From NCBI GenBank assembly GCA_022824005.1, contig JAJEBG010000016.1, positions 62,001-126,000 on the forward strand: a stretch of 64,000 nucleotides of DNA, written 5' to 3'. Shown here in pieces: positions 29,358 to 39,076 of the stretch. Under the pieces are notes generated by a model that worked only from the letters and a program-made list of their open reading frames with translations, was not told the DNA's origin and did not search any database. The translations under genes and the position numbers were made by a program. Source of the DNA: Paracoccaceae bacterium. Its GTDB lineage: Bacteria > Pseudomonadota > Alphaproteobacteria > Rhodobacterales > Rhodobacteraceae. Position 1 is the stretch's first letter. Each line of letters starts with the position of its first letter.

Positions 29358-30104
29358 TTAATGTTCCAGAACTTTATCAAGGAACATTTGGCAACGTTTA
29401 CTTCTTGGATGATTGAAGAATTCCTCGGGGGGCGCTGTCTCAATGATTTCTCCCTCTTCCATGAACACCATTTTGTCCGCCACTTTGCGGGCAAATCCCA
29501 TTTCGTGGGTCACACAAATCATTGTCATTCCGGTCGATGCGAGTTCCACCATGACATCGAGCACTTCATTGATCATTTCTGGATCAAGAGCTGATGTGGG
29601 TTCATCAAAAAGCATAATTTTGGGCTCCATACATAGGGAGCGGGCAATCGCCACACGTTGCTGTTGTCCACCTGAGAGTTGCGAGGGGTATTTATCAGCC
29701 TGTTCGGGAATGTGAACACGTTGCAAATATTTTCGTGCTCGCCTCTCCGCGTCCCGTCGCGACATCTTTCGGACACGAACAGGCCCCACGGTGAGATTAT
29801 CAAGTACAGTGAGATGAGGAAACAGATTGAACTGCTGAAACACCATCCCTATTTCCATTCGCACATTGCGAATATTTCGAGTCTCTTCACCAATTTCCAC
29901 ACCATCAACAAAGAGTTGACCTGAACTATGCTCCTCTAGGCGATTGATGCATCGAATGAGTGTTGATTTGCCTGAGCCGGAAGGCCCACAAATCACAACT
30001 TTTTCACCCGCTTCGACTGACAAACTGACATTTGAAAGCGCTTGGAATTTACCAAAATACATACCCAATCCACGGATTTCTATCATCGAGTTAACATTGT
30101 TCAT
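29358..30104 (-). CDS. Polar amino-acid ABC transporter ATP-binding protein
   Basis: ATPase of the uptake system, 248 residues. It has Walker A GPSGSGKST (40-48), the Q-loop MVFQQFNLFPHLTVLDN, signature LSGGQQQRVAIAR, Walker B IMLFDEPTSALDP and the H-loop ICVTHEMGFAR. These are the motifs of the GlnQ/HisP subfamily. It is the first gene of a minus-strand operon that continues through two permeases, the binding protein, an aldolase, hprK, the EIIA-like gene and ptsH. No convincing promoter was found in the 118 bases upstream. Confidence 0.95.
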   Translation of the reverse strand: MNNVNSMIEIRGLGMYFGKFQALSNVSLSVEAGEKVVICGPSGSGKSTLIRCINRLEEHSSGQLFVDGVEIGEETRNIRNVRMEIGMVFQQFNLFPHLTVLDNLTVGPVRVRKMSRRDAERRARKYLQRVHIPEQADKYPSQLSGGQQQRVAIARSLCMEPKIMLFDEPTSALDPEMINEVLDVMVELASTGMTMICVTHEMGFARKVADKMVFMEEGEIIETAPPEEFFNHPRSKRCQMFLDKVLEH

Positions 30105-30222
30105 TGATTAAAAGTGTGAGGCACGAATTGTTCCCAACTGTGCCATTATCCCGAACTCGGACTTCTATCCATCTCACTCGCGCTGCGCTAACCTCACTAT
30201 CATCTCTTGCTGGGGGTTGCAA

Positions 30223-33201
30223 TCAACAACTTGGCTCTAACGGCTCTTTTCTTTTATTCATTTTCTTTTTGCCGGTGCAGTCGGGATAGCGGATGCATCC
30301 CAAGAACTTTCCAAATCGTCCTTTGCGTTCGACGAGCCAGCCGTTCTGGCAATCGGGACAAGAATCGAAACGAGCTCCACAAATACATACCTTAATTTGT
30401 GGGTCTCTCTCGCACGGGATCGGCAAATGTTGGCCGCATTCGTGACACGGATAGAGGATTTCACGGCACAAAGGGCGATACTCGCAGCAAAAGTAAGTTC
30501 TTTTCTGATGTTTGAGAGGGGCTATCATTCGCCCACCACAGGCAGAACATTTTACGTCACTGACAAGTCTCTCACCTGTTTCATGCACGACATTCTCTCC
30601 TTTATATTTGGCCATTTCACGGACGAAAGTGGAGGGTTGACTTCGATCGGCTAGTATTGTGGTCGTTCGCTTGGCCCGTGTCAGGGCCACATAAAAGAGT
30701 CGTCGCTCTTCAGCATGTTCATAATTTTCGGGTTGGGGAAGAACGAGATTGAGCACCGGATCATCGGTGATTTCTGAAGGAAATCCTAAAATACCTGAAT
30801 TGGCTGCCAAAATGATCACGTGATCAGCTTCTAATCCCTTGGCACCATGCACGGTCATAAAGTGAAGAGACAATTGAGGGAAACGAGCCGCTATGGCTTT
30901 AAGGTTCTTGGGTTTAACGAAGTTGTAACGCCCCAAGAGCAAGACCGAGGCTTTACGAGAAATTGACCGCAACACAGTTTTGAGTGCCACCTGATCTTGG
31001 CCACGATCGTAATAAACCAGATCAATCGCGGGCGTGTCGCTCGCTGACACCGTCACGACCTCCTTCATAATTTGCGATGGATTCTTGAGAATGAAGGATC
31101 TCGCAGGGATAGCAATTCTGTCAACACTACGAAACGTTTTGGTCAGGGCGACGGTCTTATAAATCCCAGTTTTTGAACCCAGACATCCTCCGAACACCTT
31201 ACCAAAATTCTGTGTCAGATGAATATCGGCCCCAGCAAAACGGAAAATCGACTGCCAGTCATCGCCGACAGCAAAGATTCGTGCACTGGAATGTTGGGAT
31301 TTCAATGCGTTGAGAAGACTTGCTCGTCCATCAGAAATATCTTGGAACTCATCAACGAGAATATGCCGATACGGGCTTTGATAGCGGCCCGTTTTCACAT
31401 GATGGGTCGCGCGATTGATCATATCCTCAAAATCAATCTCATCTCCGAGGTGGGTTTGGTAATTCTCGTAAATTGACTCAAAAACGGTCAGAAATGCCGA
31501 GTGTCGGGCTCCACCACCCAACCCTTGACATCGAGAACGACAACTCGCCATGGTTGATTGGGAACTCTTATAATGTCGCAAAAAAGTCGCGACTGTTTGC
31601 GTGAAAGAACCCACTTGCCCCATCTTCATAAGATTATCGAAATACTGCTCTTCAGGAATGGGTCGTGGTGAAACGTAAGGTTGGAGCCTTTCCTCGAGTC
31701 GCGTCAACAAATGACCCTCGACTTTTTCATAACTGAACGTCTCAATAAGCGTGGTTTCGTGATCACGATGAAGTTGTCTTTTCCATTGCATCATTTCAAG
31801 GTAGCGATCGCGATCAATATAGGGGGCCGTCTTAAGGTCAATCGTACCGTCACGGTTGCGGACCTTTCGGACGCCAAAATGCTCAAGGTAGACCCCGCTC
31901 TCGGTTAGACGGAAATCGGGACGATAAGTTCCATGCTTATTTGTTGGGATAGGATGCTCGTATACGGGTTCATATTCGTAGTCGATGCCGTTGCAAAAGA
32001 GCCAATTGGCAATTTCCCATTCTTCGAAACTTTTGACACGGTCGCCATTTAGCGATCGTAAATCATGGGACCTCACCCATTCAAAATATTCAGATTGTGA
32101 ACTAAAATCCCATTCGTTCTTGTAAGGCCAATAAAATTCCGAAAACCACTCGTGTAGAGCCGATGCGAAACTTTTATTCTCGGACGCCGCATTTATGACA
32201 ATCTCATTCAAGAGTGCGCGTAATTTCGCTTCATCGTTGGCAAGGGAGGCCAAAGGCGGAGCAAATTCTTCAACCTCACGAATGATTTTGTTACCGAGCG
32301 CATGAAATGTCATCGCTTCAATTTGGGCACCTGTGCGTGATTGAAGACGTGCCGCCATTTCCTTTGCCGCCTTATTTCCAAAGGCTAACAAGAGAATATC
32401 ATCAGGCTGACATATACCTCGCTCCACGAGATAAGCCGCCTTGGCCACCATCACGCTGGTCTTCCCCGAACCCGCTCCGGCCAAAACAAGTGTGGCATCT
32501 TCATCGGTTAAAACGGCGACTCTCTGCTCTTTTGTGAGGGGATTTGATTCAATTTCGTCAAAAAATTTTTGTTTTTCGCGCAATTCTTGCTTGGTAAATT
32601 TGGCAATTGAGGCTTCTCTCATTTCAGCGGCCTCATTGAGAAAATTTTTCACCTTGTCATAATTTTTCTGCTGTCGATGAGAGAGCCCATTTTCAGGTAA
32701 TGTTTGCGGAAGTTGATTGATCACCTCGTTGGCACGTTTCACAAAGGGTTGAAGCAAACACGCGGCTGGATACCGACGAGGCTGTTTTAGCCTGTCAACA
32801 ACTTCAACGAGAGTTTGAATCTCACTTTCGAAGGCTTCCAACTGGTCTTTGAAATATCTGGCATAAGCCAGATTGGCCGATTCGGTCAGTTTTTTGGCTT
32901 GCCGATGGCTAAGGCCGGCGATTCTGAATCTGACTCCTCCTCGGATGGATACAGTCACGACCCTCAACCCGATGCATCTTTCGACCGACAGAGGCTTAGA
33001 CAAATCCGAAAATTTTATCAATTGTTGGGGATTGCCAAAAAGTTGCAATCCAGATTCATGCGCCTCAATCCCATTGATACCCCACCCTAGTTGACGAAGT
33101 ATCAAGCTCTTGAACCCGTTTCGTTTCACTCGCGTCTGAGCATTTTGGTCAAGAACCGTTATCATATGAAAACTCGGATAGGGGCTATAGTCATTATTCA
33201 A
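30223..33201 (-). CDS. UvrD/HelD-type superfamily 1 helicase with nuclease-like and zinc-ribbon parts
   Basis: A 992-residue helicase. A long N-terminal region (1-225), partly helical, precedes Walker A LAGAGSGKTSVMV (about 239-251), LLAFGNKAAKEMA and TFHALG. Between motifs Ia and II lies an insert with EEWEIANWLFCNGIDYEYE, TYRPDF (about 426-430) and YLEHFG, the D...E pattern of a PD-(D/E)xK nuclease fold. Walker B is VDEFQDIS (about 611-618), followed by VGDDWQSIFRFAG, TVHGAKGLEADHV and YVALTRAKR. The last 100 residues carry cysteine pairs of zinc ribbons, including a topoisomerase-I-like CPDCQNGWLVERKGRFGKF. It resembles E. coli helicase IV with additions. Role in repair is inferred. Confidence 0.9.
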   Translation of the reverse strand: MNNDYSPYPSFHMITVLDQNAQTRVKRNGFKSLILRQLGWGINGIEAHESGLQLFGNPQQLIKFSDLSKPLSVERCIGLRVVTVSIRGGVRFRIAGLSHRQAKKLTESANLAYARYFKDQLEAFESEIQTLVEVVDRLKQPRRYPAACLLQPFVKRANEVINQLPQTLPENGLSHRQQKNYDKVKNFLNEAAEMREASIAKFTKQELREKQKFFDEIESNPLTKEQRVAVLTDEDATLVLAGAGSGKTSVMVAKAAYLVERGICQPDDILLLAFGNKAAKEMAARLQSRTGAQIEAMTFHALGNKIIREVEEFAPPLASLANDEAKLRALLNEIVINAASENKSFASALHEWFSEFYWPYKNEWDFSSQSEYFEWVRSHDLRSLNGDRVKSFEEWEIANWLFCNGIDYEYEPVYEHPIPTNKHGTYRPDFRLTESGVYLEHFGVRKVRNRDGTIDLKTAPYIDRDRYLEMMQWKRQLHRDHETTLIETFSYEKVEGHLLTRLEERLQPYVSPRPIPEEQYFDNLMKMGQVGSFTQTVATFLRHYKSSQSTMASCRSRCQGLGGGARHSAFLTVFESIYENYQTHLGDEIDFEDMINRATHHVKTGRYQSPYRHILVDEFQDISDGRASLLNALKSQHSSARIFAVGDDWQSIFRFAGADIHLTQNFGKVFGGCLGSKTGIYKTVALTKTFRSVDRIAIPARSFILKNPSQIMKEVVTVSASDTPAIDLVYYDRGQDQVALKTVLRSISRKASVLLLGRYNFVKPKNLKAIAARFPQLSLHFMTVHGAKGLEADHVIILAANSGILGFPSEITDDPVLNLVLPQPENYEHAEERRLFYVALTRAKRTTTILADRSQPSTFVREMAKYKGENVVHETGERLVSDVKCSACGGRMIAPLKHQKRTYFCCEYRPLCREILYPCHECGQHLPIPCERDPQIKVCICGARFDSCPDCQNGWLVERKGRFGKFLGCIRYPDCTGKKKMNKRKEPLEPSC

Positions 33202-33414
33202 TCGAATTGGGTGGCAGTATTGTGTCCTACATCAGTTGTCTGTTAGACGGTTATGAAATATGCAACCTTTCGCCCCGATTGATTGGGGGCCCCGGCCGAT
33301 TTTGTGACAACTGGTTAAGAGTGATTTTGGTTTGATGTCACATCCTCTGTCGACATTTTTAGCCATCGAGGCTAACAGGTGATTGGAACAAAAATATCTC
33401 CAGCAGGTCAATCC

Positions 33415-34392
33415 ATGGGCAATCAGTTACGAAGAGAATCACAACATAATCAGCCCGTATTGACACCCATTACCCAAGCCATGCAAGACGGCGCTTTGTC
33501 CCGGCGCGAATTGAAACAGTTGATGACAAGATCAAACCTCCCCGGCCTCATTCACCTTTTCGGTTTTGCCCTCACTCTTATATGCACTGGAAGTCTGATA
33601 TGGCTTGCATCTGGCACTTGGTGGATGGTGCCGGCGATGTTTGTTCATGGCATTGTTTGGGTGCATCACTTTGCCTTGCAACATGAATGCGTGCATTACA
33701 CCGCTTTCCGCACCCGCTGGCTCAATGAAGTGATTGGCAATTATTGTGGTTTTGCCATTCTTTTGCCGAACCGATTCTTTCGCTACGAACACTGTGACCA
33801 CCACACCTATACGCAACTCCACGGCAAAGACCCGGAACTCATTGAGCTCCCCATCTCTCTGCGAAAATATCTCTGGACCATTAGTTCAATCCCTTACTGG
33901 AAACAGAAGTTCATAGAAATTTTTGCACATGCCCGGGGGCGATTTTCGCCTATCGAGGAGAAATTCGTTCCCAAGGAAGATCGTCGTTCACTCGTCATTG
34001 AAGCCCGCGTTATGTTGGCGTTATTTGGAGCCATCGTGACATTCTGTATTGGCACGAATTGGTGGGGCCCGTTATTTTATTGGTGGTTGCCATTATTTTT
34101 GGGTGAGCCGGTGATGCGGATTATTCGTATGACTGAACATGTGGGGCGGCCTCACATTCGTGATATGAAAGAAAATACACGCACCAACCTCGTTTCATGG
34201 CCGATGCGTTTTTTGGCATGGAACATGAATTACCACGCCGAGCATCATTATGCTTCATCCGTCCCCTTTCATGCACTTCCCAAATTACACCGGAAACTTG
34301 AGGGTTTCGTGCATATCGAGAGGCGCGGTTATCTCGGTGCCCATATTGACATTCTTTCGCAGATTTGCACGAGATCCAAAAAACCACTTTAA
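33415..34392 (+). CDS. Membrane fatty-acid desaturase family protein
   Basis: Di-iron membrane oxygenase family, 325 residues from ATG 33,415 (a GTG at 33,379 would add 12 residues). Three histidine boxes are seen: HECVH (90-94), HCDHH (126-130) and HAEHH (274-278). Membrane segments surround them. The substrate is unknown; relatives include fatty-acid desaturases, alkane-type hydroxylases and MocD of rhizopine catabolism. A Rieske ferredoxin gene follows 22 bases later and is the likely electron donor, which favours a MocD/MocE-like pair. Confidence 0.85.
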   Translation: MGNQLRRESQHNQPVLTPITQAMQDGALSRRELKQLMTRSNLPGLIHLFGFALTLICTGSLIWLASGTWWMVPAMFVHGIVWVHHFALQHECVHYTAFRTRWLNEVIGNYCGFAILLPNRFFRYEHCDHHTYTQLHGKDPELIELPISLRKYLWTISSIPYWKQKFIEIFAHARGRFSPIEEKFVPKEDRRSLVIEARVMLALFGAIVTFCIGTNWWGPLFYWWLPLFLGEPVMRIIRMTEHVGRPHIRDMKENTRTNLVSWPMRFLAWNMNYHAEHHYASSVPFHALPKLHRKLEGFVHIERRGYLGAHIDILSQICTRSKKPL

Positions 34393-34414
34393 ACCCAGAA
34401 TAATATTCGATTCA

Positions 34415-34768
34415 GTGGCAAACCAAGAAAATATCCGACCGTTGAATGAAATGAGGGGGCGTCGCGTTTGGCAAGATTTGATGGCCGTGACTGAATTGGA
34501 AAAAGGTGATGTCACTCCGGCCAAGTTGGGTTCACGTGAGTTTGCCATTTATGATACCGTTGATGGAATCCGCGTCAGTTTGGCGCGCTGCACGCACGGG
34601 GCCGCCAATCTTTGTGACGGCTATTTTGACGGAAAATTCATTGAGTGCCCACTGCATCAAGGATTGTTCGACGCTAGGAGCGGAGAAGCTAAAGCCGCCC
34701 CGGCACGAAAGAGTCTCTTCATGATTGAAAACCGAATCATTGATGGCATGATTCAAGTGTATATCTAG
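34415..34768 (+). CDS. Rieske [2Fe-2S] ferredoxin
   Basis: Small soluble electron carrier, about 105-117 residues depending on start (GTG 34,415 or ATG 34,451; neither has a clear ribosome-binding site). The cluster motif is CTH (CTHGAANLCDG) followed by CPLH (ECPLHQGLFD), the standard C-x-H and C-x2-H arrangement. It is similar to ferredoxins that feed multi-component oxygenases. The stop TAG overlaps the convergent Sel1-gene stop in the palindrome CTAG. Confidence 0.87.
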   Translation: MANQENIRPLNEMRGRRVWQDLMAVTELEKGDVTPAKLGSREFAIYDTVDGIRVSLARCTHGAANLCDGYFDGKFIECPLHQGLFDARSGEAKAAPARKSLFMIENRIIDGMIQVYI

Positions 34769-35685
34769 TCTTTTTCCTGAAAATACTCATGAGTCACTGG
34801 AATCAAATCGGGCGGCCCTTCAAGCAAAGAACTGCGGAGTGATTCCACGTCCCGCAACTGCTCTTCTGACATCTGCACTCGCAAGGATGTCGCCTCCTTC
34901 ATCGCCATTTCGTGACCATATTCTTCGGCCAAACTTAACCACACCAGTCCTAGAATGATATCCCTGTTTACATCCGAGCCTGTCACATAAATCATTCCTA
35001 AGCGATAACTCGCGGCGGCGTGCTCTGATTTTGCCGCGACACGATAAAGACTCATGGCTAATCCGATATCTTTTTCAACCATACGGCCCAATTCGTATAA
35101 TTGACCGAGTTCATACATCGCCAAACTGTTACCGTGCTCGGCGGCCAATCTGAGCCAAGTGAGTCCTTCATCTTTATCGGGTTCCACGCCATCACCATTC
35201 AAATACGCCAATCCGAGCGCGAACTCGCCAAATGAATTTCCTAAATCGGCCGCCGTACGAAACAATTCAATGGCTCGCTTCTTATTGGTTTTGACTTCCC
35301 TCCCATCACGATACAAGATTCCTAGATTATAATAGGCGGGAGCATAATTTTGCTTGGCCGCGCGTTCAAACCACGCCACCGCTCCCATGTCATCAGCAAC
35401 CTCAACTCGTTGGCTGACAAGCAGCAATCCCAAATTTAACTGGGATGGGGCGTGCCCTTGATTGGCAAGCGGTAACCATTGGTAATAAGCCTCAAGATAG
35501 TCACCTTTGCGATAAGCCACATCGCCTGTTCTGAAATCAGCCAATGCCACTTGGTGAAGAGCCATCACGAACATAAGAACCGTCAACGAAACCCACTGAT
35601 AGTTGCAAATGTGGGCAAAACGACCATCACACAAATGGCGCAACTGAAGCCAATTTTTGTGAGCCATGCGCCAAGATAAAGTCAT
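34765..35685 (-). CDS. Sel1-repeat (SLR) protein
   Basis: An envelope protein of about 306 residues from ATG 35,685; longer starts to 35,805 are possible. A hydrophobic stretch WVSLTVLMFVMALHQVALA is a signal peptide or anchor. The rest is built of about six Sel1 repeats, for example APSQLNLGLLLVSQR, APAYYNLGILYRDGR, SFGEFALGLAYLNGDGV and SLAMYELGQLYELGR. Such repeats mediate protein contacts; no specific function can be assigned. The gene stands alone, convergent with the Rieske gene. Confidence 0.85.
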   Translation of the reverse strand: MTLSWRMAHKNWLQLRHLCDGRFAHICNYQWVSLTVLMFVMALHQVALADFRTGDVAYRKGDYLEAYYQWLPLANQGHAPSQLNLGLLLVSQRVEVADDMGAVAWFERAAKQNYAPAYYNLGILYRDGREVKTNKKRAIELFRTAADLGNSFGEFALGLAYLNGDGVEPDKDEGLTWLRLAAEHGNSLAMYELGQLYELGRMVEKDIGLAMSLYRVAAKSEHAAASYRLGMIYVTGSDVNRDIILGLVWLSLAEEYGHEMAMKEATSLRVQMSEEQLRDVESLRSSLLEGPPDLIPVTHEYFQEKD

Positions 35686-36006
35686 GATGTGACCCCTGTT
35701 CTCTTCCTGACTCAAGTGAAAATTCGGCGATGAATATTCACATTTTTTGACGCGTTCACCTGTGCTTTTCATACCTTCGTTGACCTTAATGAATTCCGGT
35801 GCCATCTGTCATTGATAACGGTTTAGTCGTGATGTTGGCCTGACCAGAACCAGCGATGACAGCGTTGTTTCTTTTGTCCTATTCGCAATAACTCTTGCTT
35901 TGTCTCGTTTAATCTTGCTTATTGTGTGCAAAATACCTTCCCCTGACAAGACACCAAATGTTAAGACAAACCCATGCCCTTTCGCCCAAGCCCTTTTGAG
36001 TGAGCG

Positions 36007-37998
36007 ATGGATTCCTTTTTGGTATTGGCAACGATATTCCTCTCGGCAATGGTTCTAGCTGTCCCGGTGGCCCGTCGAGCCGGTCTCGGTTCGGTTCTTG
36101 GTTATCTTTTCGGCGGCATTTTTGTCGGCCAGGTCATTGGTCTGGTGGGGCATGGGGCACAAGAAATTCGTGAATTCGCTGAATTTGGGATTGTCATGTT
36201 GCTGTTCGTTATCGGCCTTGAAATGCGACCACAAACTTTGTGGGATATGCGTGATAAATTGATTGGGCTTGGCGGATTGCAACTGAGTTTGACGACCGTG
36301 GCCATCACCGTCGCCGGCTTATTTCTTGACCTGCCATTACCCACTTCCCTCGCCATTGGTATGGCATTGGCCTTGTCTTCGACGGCGATGGTTCTCCAAA
36401 CTCTGTCTGAGAAGGGCCTCACACAGACCAATGGCGGACGGTCGTCACTCTCAGTCTTGCTCACCCAAGATGTGGCGGTGATTCCCATGCTGGTGATTAT
36501 ACCGTTTCTCGCTGTGTCCGAATTTTCGAATACAGCTATTTCTGATGTTCAAATTGGGGAGACGTCCGTCAACAATATCGAGCCCGTCTGGACCCTCGTT
36601 GATCAGTTACCCGGTTGGGGAGTGGCGGGTGTGATGTTGGGCGCAATCCTATTGATCGTTGTCGGCGGACATTTTCTGGTTCAGCCCCTGTTTCGCTATG
36701 TGACCTCAGCCGGTCTCAGGGAAATTTCGACCGCGGCCACATTGTTGCTCGTGGTTGGCATTGCCTTGCTGATGAAACTGGTGGGGCTCTCACCGGCCCT
36801 TGGCACCTTTCTCGCAGGTGTCGTCTTGGCAAATTCTGAATTCCGCCACGAGATGGGCTCGAACATTGAACCCTTCAAAGGATTGCTGTTGGGATTGTTT
36901 TTCTTGATGGTCGGAACGACAATGGATTTTCAAGTTCTGTCGGATAATTTCTTCGCTGTCGTTGGCATCACCATCGGAATGATCATCATCAAGTTCGGTA
37001 TTCTTTACGGTCTCGCCCTTCTGTTCAAAATCAAGGGGCGCGATCAATGGTTGTTTACATTGGGTCTGGCACAGGCTGGTGAGTTTGGGTTGGTGCTGAT
37101 AAACTTCATGAGTCAGACTCGTGTTTTGTCTCAAGAGCATTCAGAAATTCTTCTCCTCGTGGTGGCATTTTCGATGATTCTGACACCGGCTCTCTTCATT
37201 GCCTATGACTTTTTGGCGCGTCGAATTGGCGACCCAGTGGACCGAGCCCCTGATGAGGATGTCATTCAACAGGGACCCATTATTATTGCTGGCGTCGGCC
37301 GATTTGGACAAATGGTCAACCAGCTGGTTGCCGCCAATGGCTTTCGTGCGACTGTTTTGGATTCCGATATCGATGCCATCACGCGAATCCGTCGCTTCGG
37401 CGTCAAGGCCTATTTGGGGGATCCGTCCAGACCTGAACTCTTACAAGCGGCAGGCTTGAATTCGGCCGAGGCCTTGGTGGTTGCCATTGATGACGCAAAG
37501 CAGGCAACAGAAATTGTCCGTTTGGCTCGGCGTTGGAGACCTAATCTCTATATTTTGTCACGAGCCTACGACCGCCTGCATGCCTTTGAACTTTACAAAG
37601 CCGGTGCCAATGAAATCATCAGAGAAACCTTCGATAGCTCACTTCGAGCCGGCCGTTACATTTTGCAAAGACTAGGAGTCCCCGAGGATGAAGCTCATCG
37701 TCGAACCCGTGCCTTCTTCCAATTTGATCGCAACGCCACGCATGAATTAGCGCTGGTATGGAATCCCGATATCCCGATTGATGAGAACGAGGCCTACATT
37801 GCCAGCGTTCACAAAATTAATAGCGAAATGAACCTGGGGGCGATAACTCCTGTCCCAACGATTTCAGGTGCTGGCAGTGAAACTCTTCCAGCCCCGCCAG
37901 AGGCATCTACCAAAATTGACACATGTGGGGGTGCCAATGAAGCGGCCGACATTGATTCAAAGCCAAGCATTAACGACCCGACACACCCGCCTCGGTAA
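36007..37998 (+). CDS. CPA2-family cation:proton antiporter with RCK/TrkA-N domain (Kef type)
   Basis: Membrane antiporter, 663 residues, for K+ or Na+ efflux against protons. The first 400 residues form about 12-13 helices, including GIALLMKLVGLSPALGTFLAGVVLANSEF. A cytoplasmic TrkA-N domain follows with the Rossmann glycines IIAGVGRFGQMVNQL (about 424-438). The tail (600-663) is low-complexity and proline-rich. KefB/KefC-like, but no ancillary KefF/KefG gene is adjacent. The 3' end overlaps the convergent cobT by 29 bases. Confidence 0.93.
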   Translation: MDSFLVLATIFLSAMVLAVPVARRAGLGSVLGYLFGGIFVGQVIGLVGHGAQEIREFAEFGIVMLLFVIGLEMRPQTLWDMRDKLIGLGGLQLSLTTVAITVAGLFLDLPLPTSLAIGMALALSSTAMVLQTLSEKGLTQTNGGRSSLSVLLTQDVAVIPMLVIIPFLAVSEFSNTAISDVQIGETSVNNIEPVWTLVDQLPGWGVAGVMLGAILLIVVGGHFLVQPLFRYVTSAGLREISTAATLLLVVGIALLMKLVGLSPALGTFLAGVVLANSEFRHEMGSNIEPFKGLLLGLFFLMVGTTMDFQVLSDNFFAVVGITIGMIIIKFGILYGLALLFKIKGRDQWLFTLGLAQAGEFGLVLINFMSQTRVLSQEHSEILLLVVAFSMILTPALFIAYDFLARRIGDPVDRAPDEDVIQQGPIIIAGVGRFGQMVNQLVAANGFRATVLDSDIDAITRIRRFGVKAYLGDPSRPELLQAAGLNSAEALVVAIDDAKQATEIVRLARRWRPNLYILSRAYDRLHAFELYKAGANEIIRETFDSSLRAGRYILQRLGVPEDEAHRRTRAFFQFDRNATHELALVWNPDIPIDENEAYIASVHKINSEMNLGAITPVPTISGAGSETLPAPPEASTKIDTCGGANEAADIDSKPSINDPTHPPR

Positions 37999-39007
37999 AG
38001 GTGGCCATCCCACAGTGACAAGCCAACGCACATTTGACAATTTGCGCCGCGACCGCGGCTCCAGAAGCTTCGCCGAGACGCATATCTAGTTCCAGAATGG
38101 GAGTCTTACCCATTCTCGCCAACAGCGCTGCATGTGGCAACTCTGCCGATAGATGTGCAGCCACCGTATGATCCAAAGCACTCCTTTCCTGCCGCTGCAG
38201 ACATGCGGCCGCCGCACACGAAACAAATCCATCAAGCAGGACAGGTATCTTCAACATCCTCGCTTTGATGACCGCACCTGCCATGGCAGATAGCTCAAAC
38301 CCACCCAATCGCCGCAATATTTCCAACCCGGACAGTTCATCCGAGGTGATGTTTGCGAGCCGCGCTCTTTGGACAATATCCTTCTTGCGCTCAAGGGTGG
38401 CATCCGTCACTCCTGTCCCACGTCCGACCCACTGGTCAACTGAACCACCAAATAAGGCATAACAGATAGCCGCCGCAGATGTGGTGTTGCCAATCCCCAT
38501 TTCACCTACCAACAGCAAGTCTGCACTGGGATCGACGGACGTCCAACCGACTTTCAAAGCCTCGGTACATTCACTCTCCGTCATGGCCGGCCCCCCACTC
38601 AAATCGGCGGTAGGAGAGTCAAGTTTCAATGGCACAACATCCAAACGTCCATTGGCGATCTTCGCCAATTGATTGATGGCGGCCCCGCCAGCAAAAAAGT
38701 TTTCCACCATCTGTTCTGTGACATCGCTTGGATAAGCCGATACTTGATGACTGGCGATTCCGTGATTGGCGGCAAAAACAAGGATCTGTGGTATCAGTTT
38801 GTTTGCATCGCTCGGTGTCCGCCAAGCGTGATACCAAATGGCCAATTCTTCCAATCGTCCTAGCGAACCCTCGGGCTTTGTCAGTTGATCGTTACGCCGC
38901 CGGGCTTTGTGCTCGGCTCGTTTGTTAGCTGAGGGTAATTGGCCGAGAATATCGGTAAATTCCCCAAGATCAAAAAAAATCTTATCTTCTCGTCGTTTTT
39001 GCATCAT
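37970..39007 (-). CDS. cobT: Nicotinate-nucleotide-dimethylbenzimidazole phosphoribosyltransferase
   Basis: Makes alpha-ribazole phosphate for the lower ligand of cobalamin; 345 residues from ATG 39,007, which has AAGGTGAG upstream (a GTG at 39,022 is also in frame). Motifs are RNDQLTKPEGSLGRLEELAIW, FAANHGIASHQVSAYP, GEMGIGNTTSAAA and, at the C-terminus, the catalytic glutamate in TFTEAGVSGR. It is divergent from cobS with 69 bases between, so the last two steps of B12 assembly are grouped here. Confidence 0.95.
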   Translation of the reverse strand: MMQKRREDKIFFDLGEFTDILGQLPSANKRAEHKARRRNDQLTKPEGSLGRLEELAIWYHAWRTPSDANKLIPQILVFAANHGIASHQVSAYPSDVTEQMVENFFAGGAAINQLAKIANGRLDVVPLKLDSPTADLSGGPAMTESECTEALKVGWTSVDPSADLLLVGEMGIGNTTSAAAICYALFGGSVDQWVGRGTGVTDATLERKKDIVQRARLANITSDELSGLEILRRLGGFELSAMAGAVIKARMLKIPVLLDGFVSCAAAACLQRQERSALDHTVAAHLSAELPHAALLARMGKTPILELDMRLGEASGAAVAAQIVKCALACHCGMATFTEAGVSGR

Positions 39008-39076
39008 TGATGTCGATCTCACCTTGCTTTAACGCTGCCGTCTAATCGCTCTAGAAACTAGATAGGTTGTCAAGAC

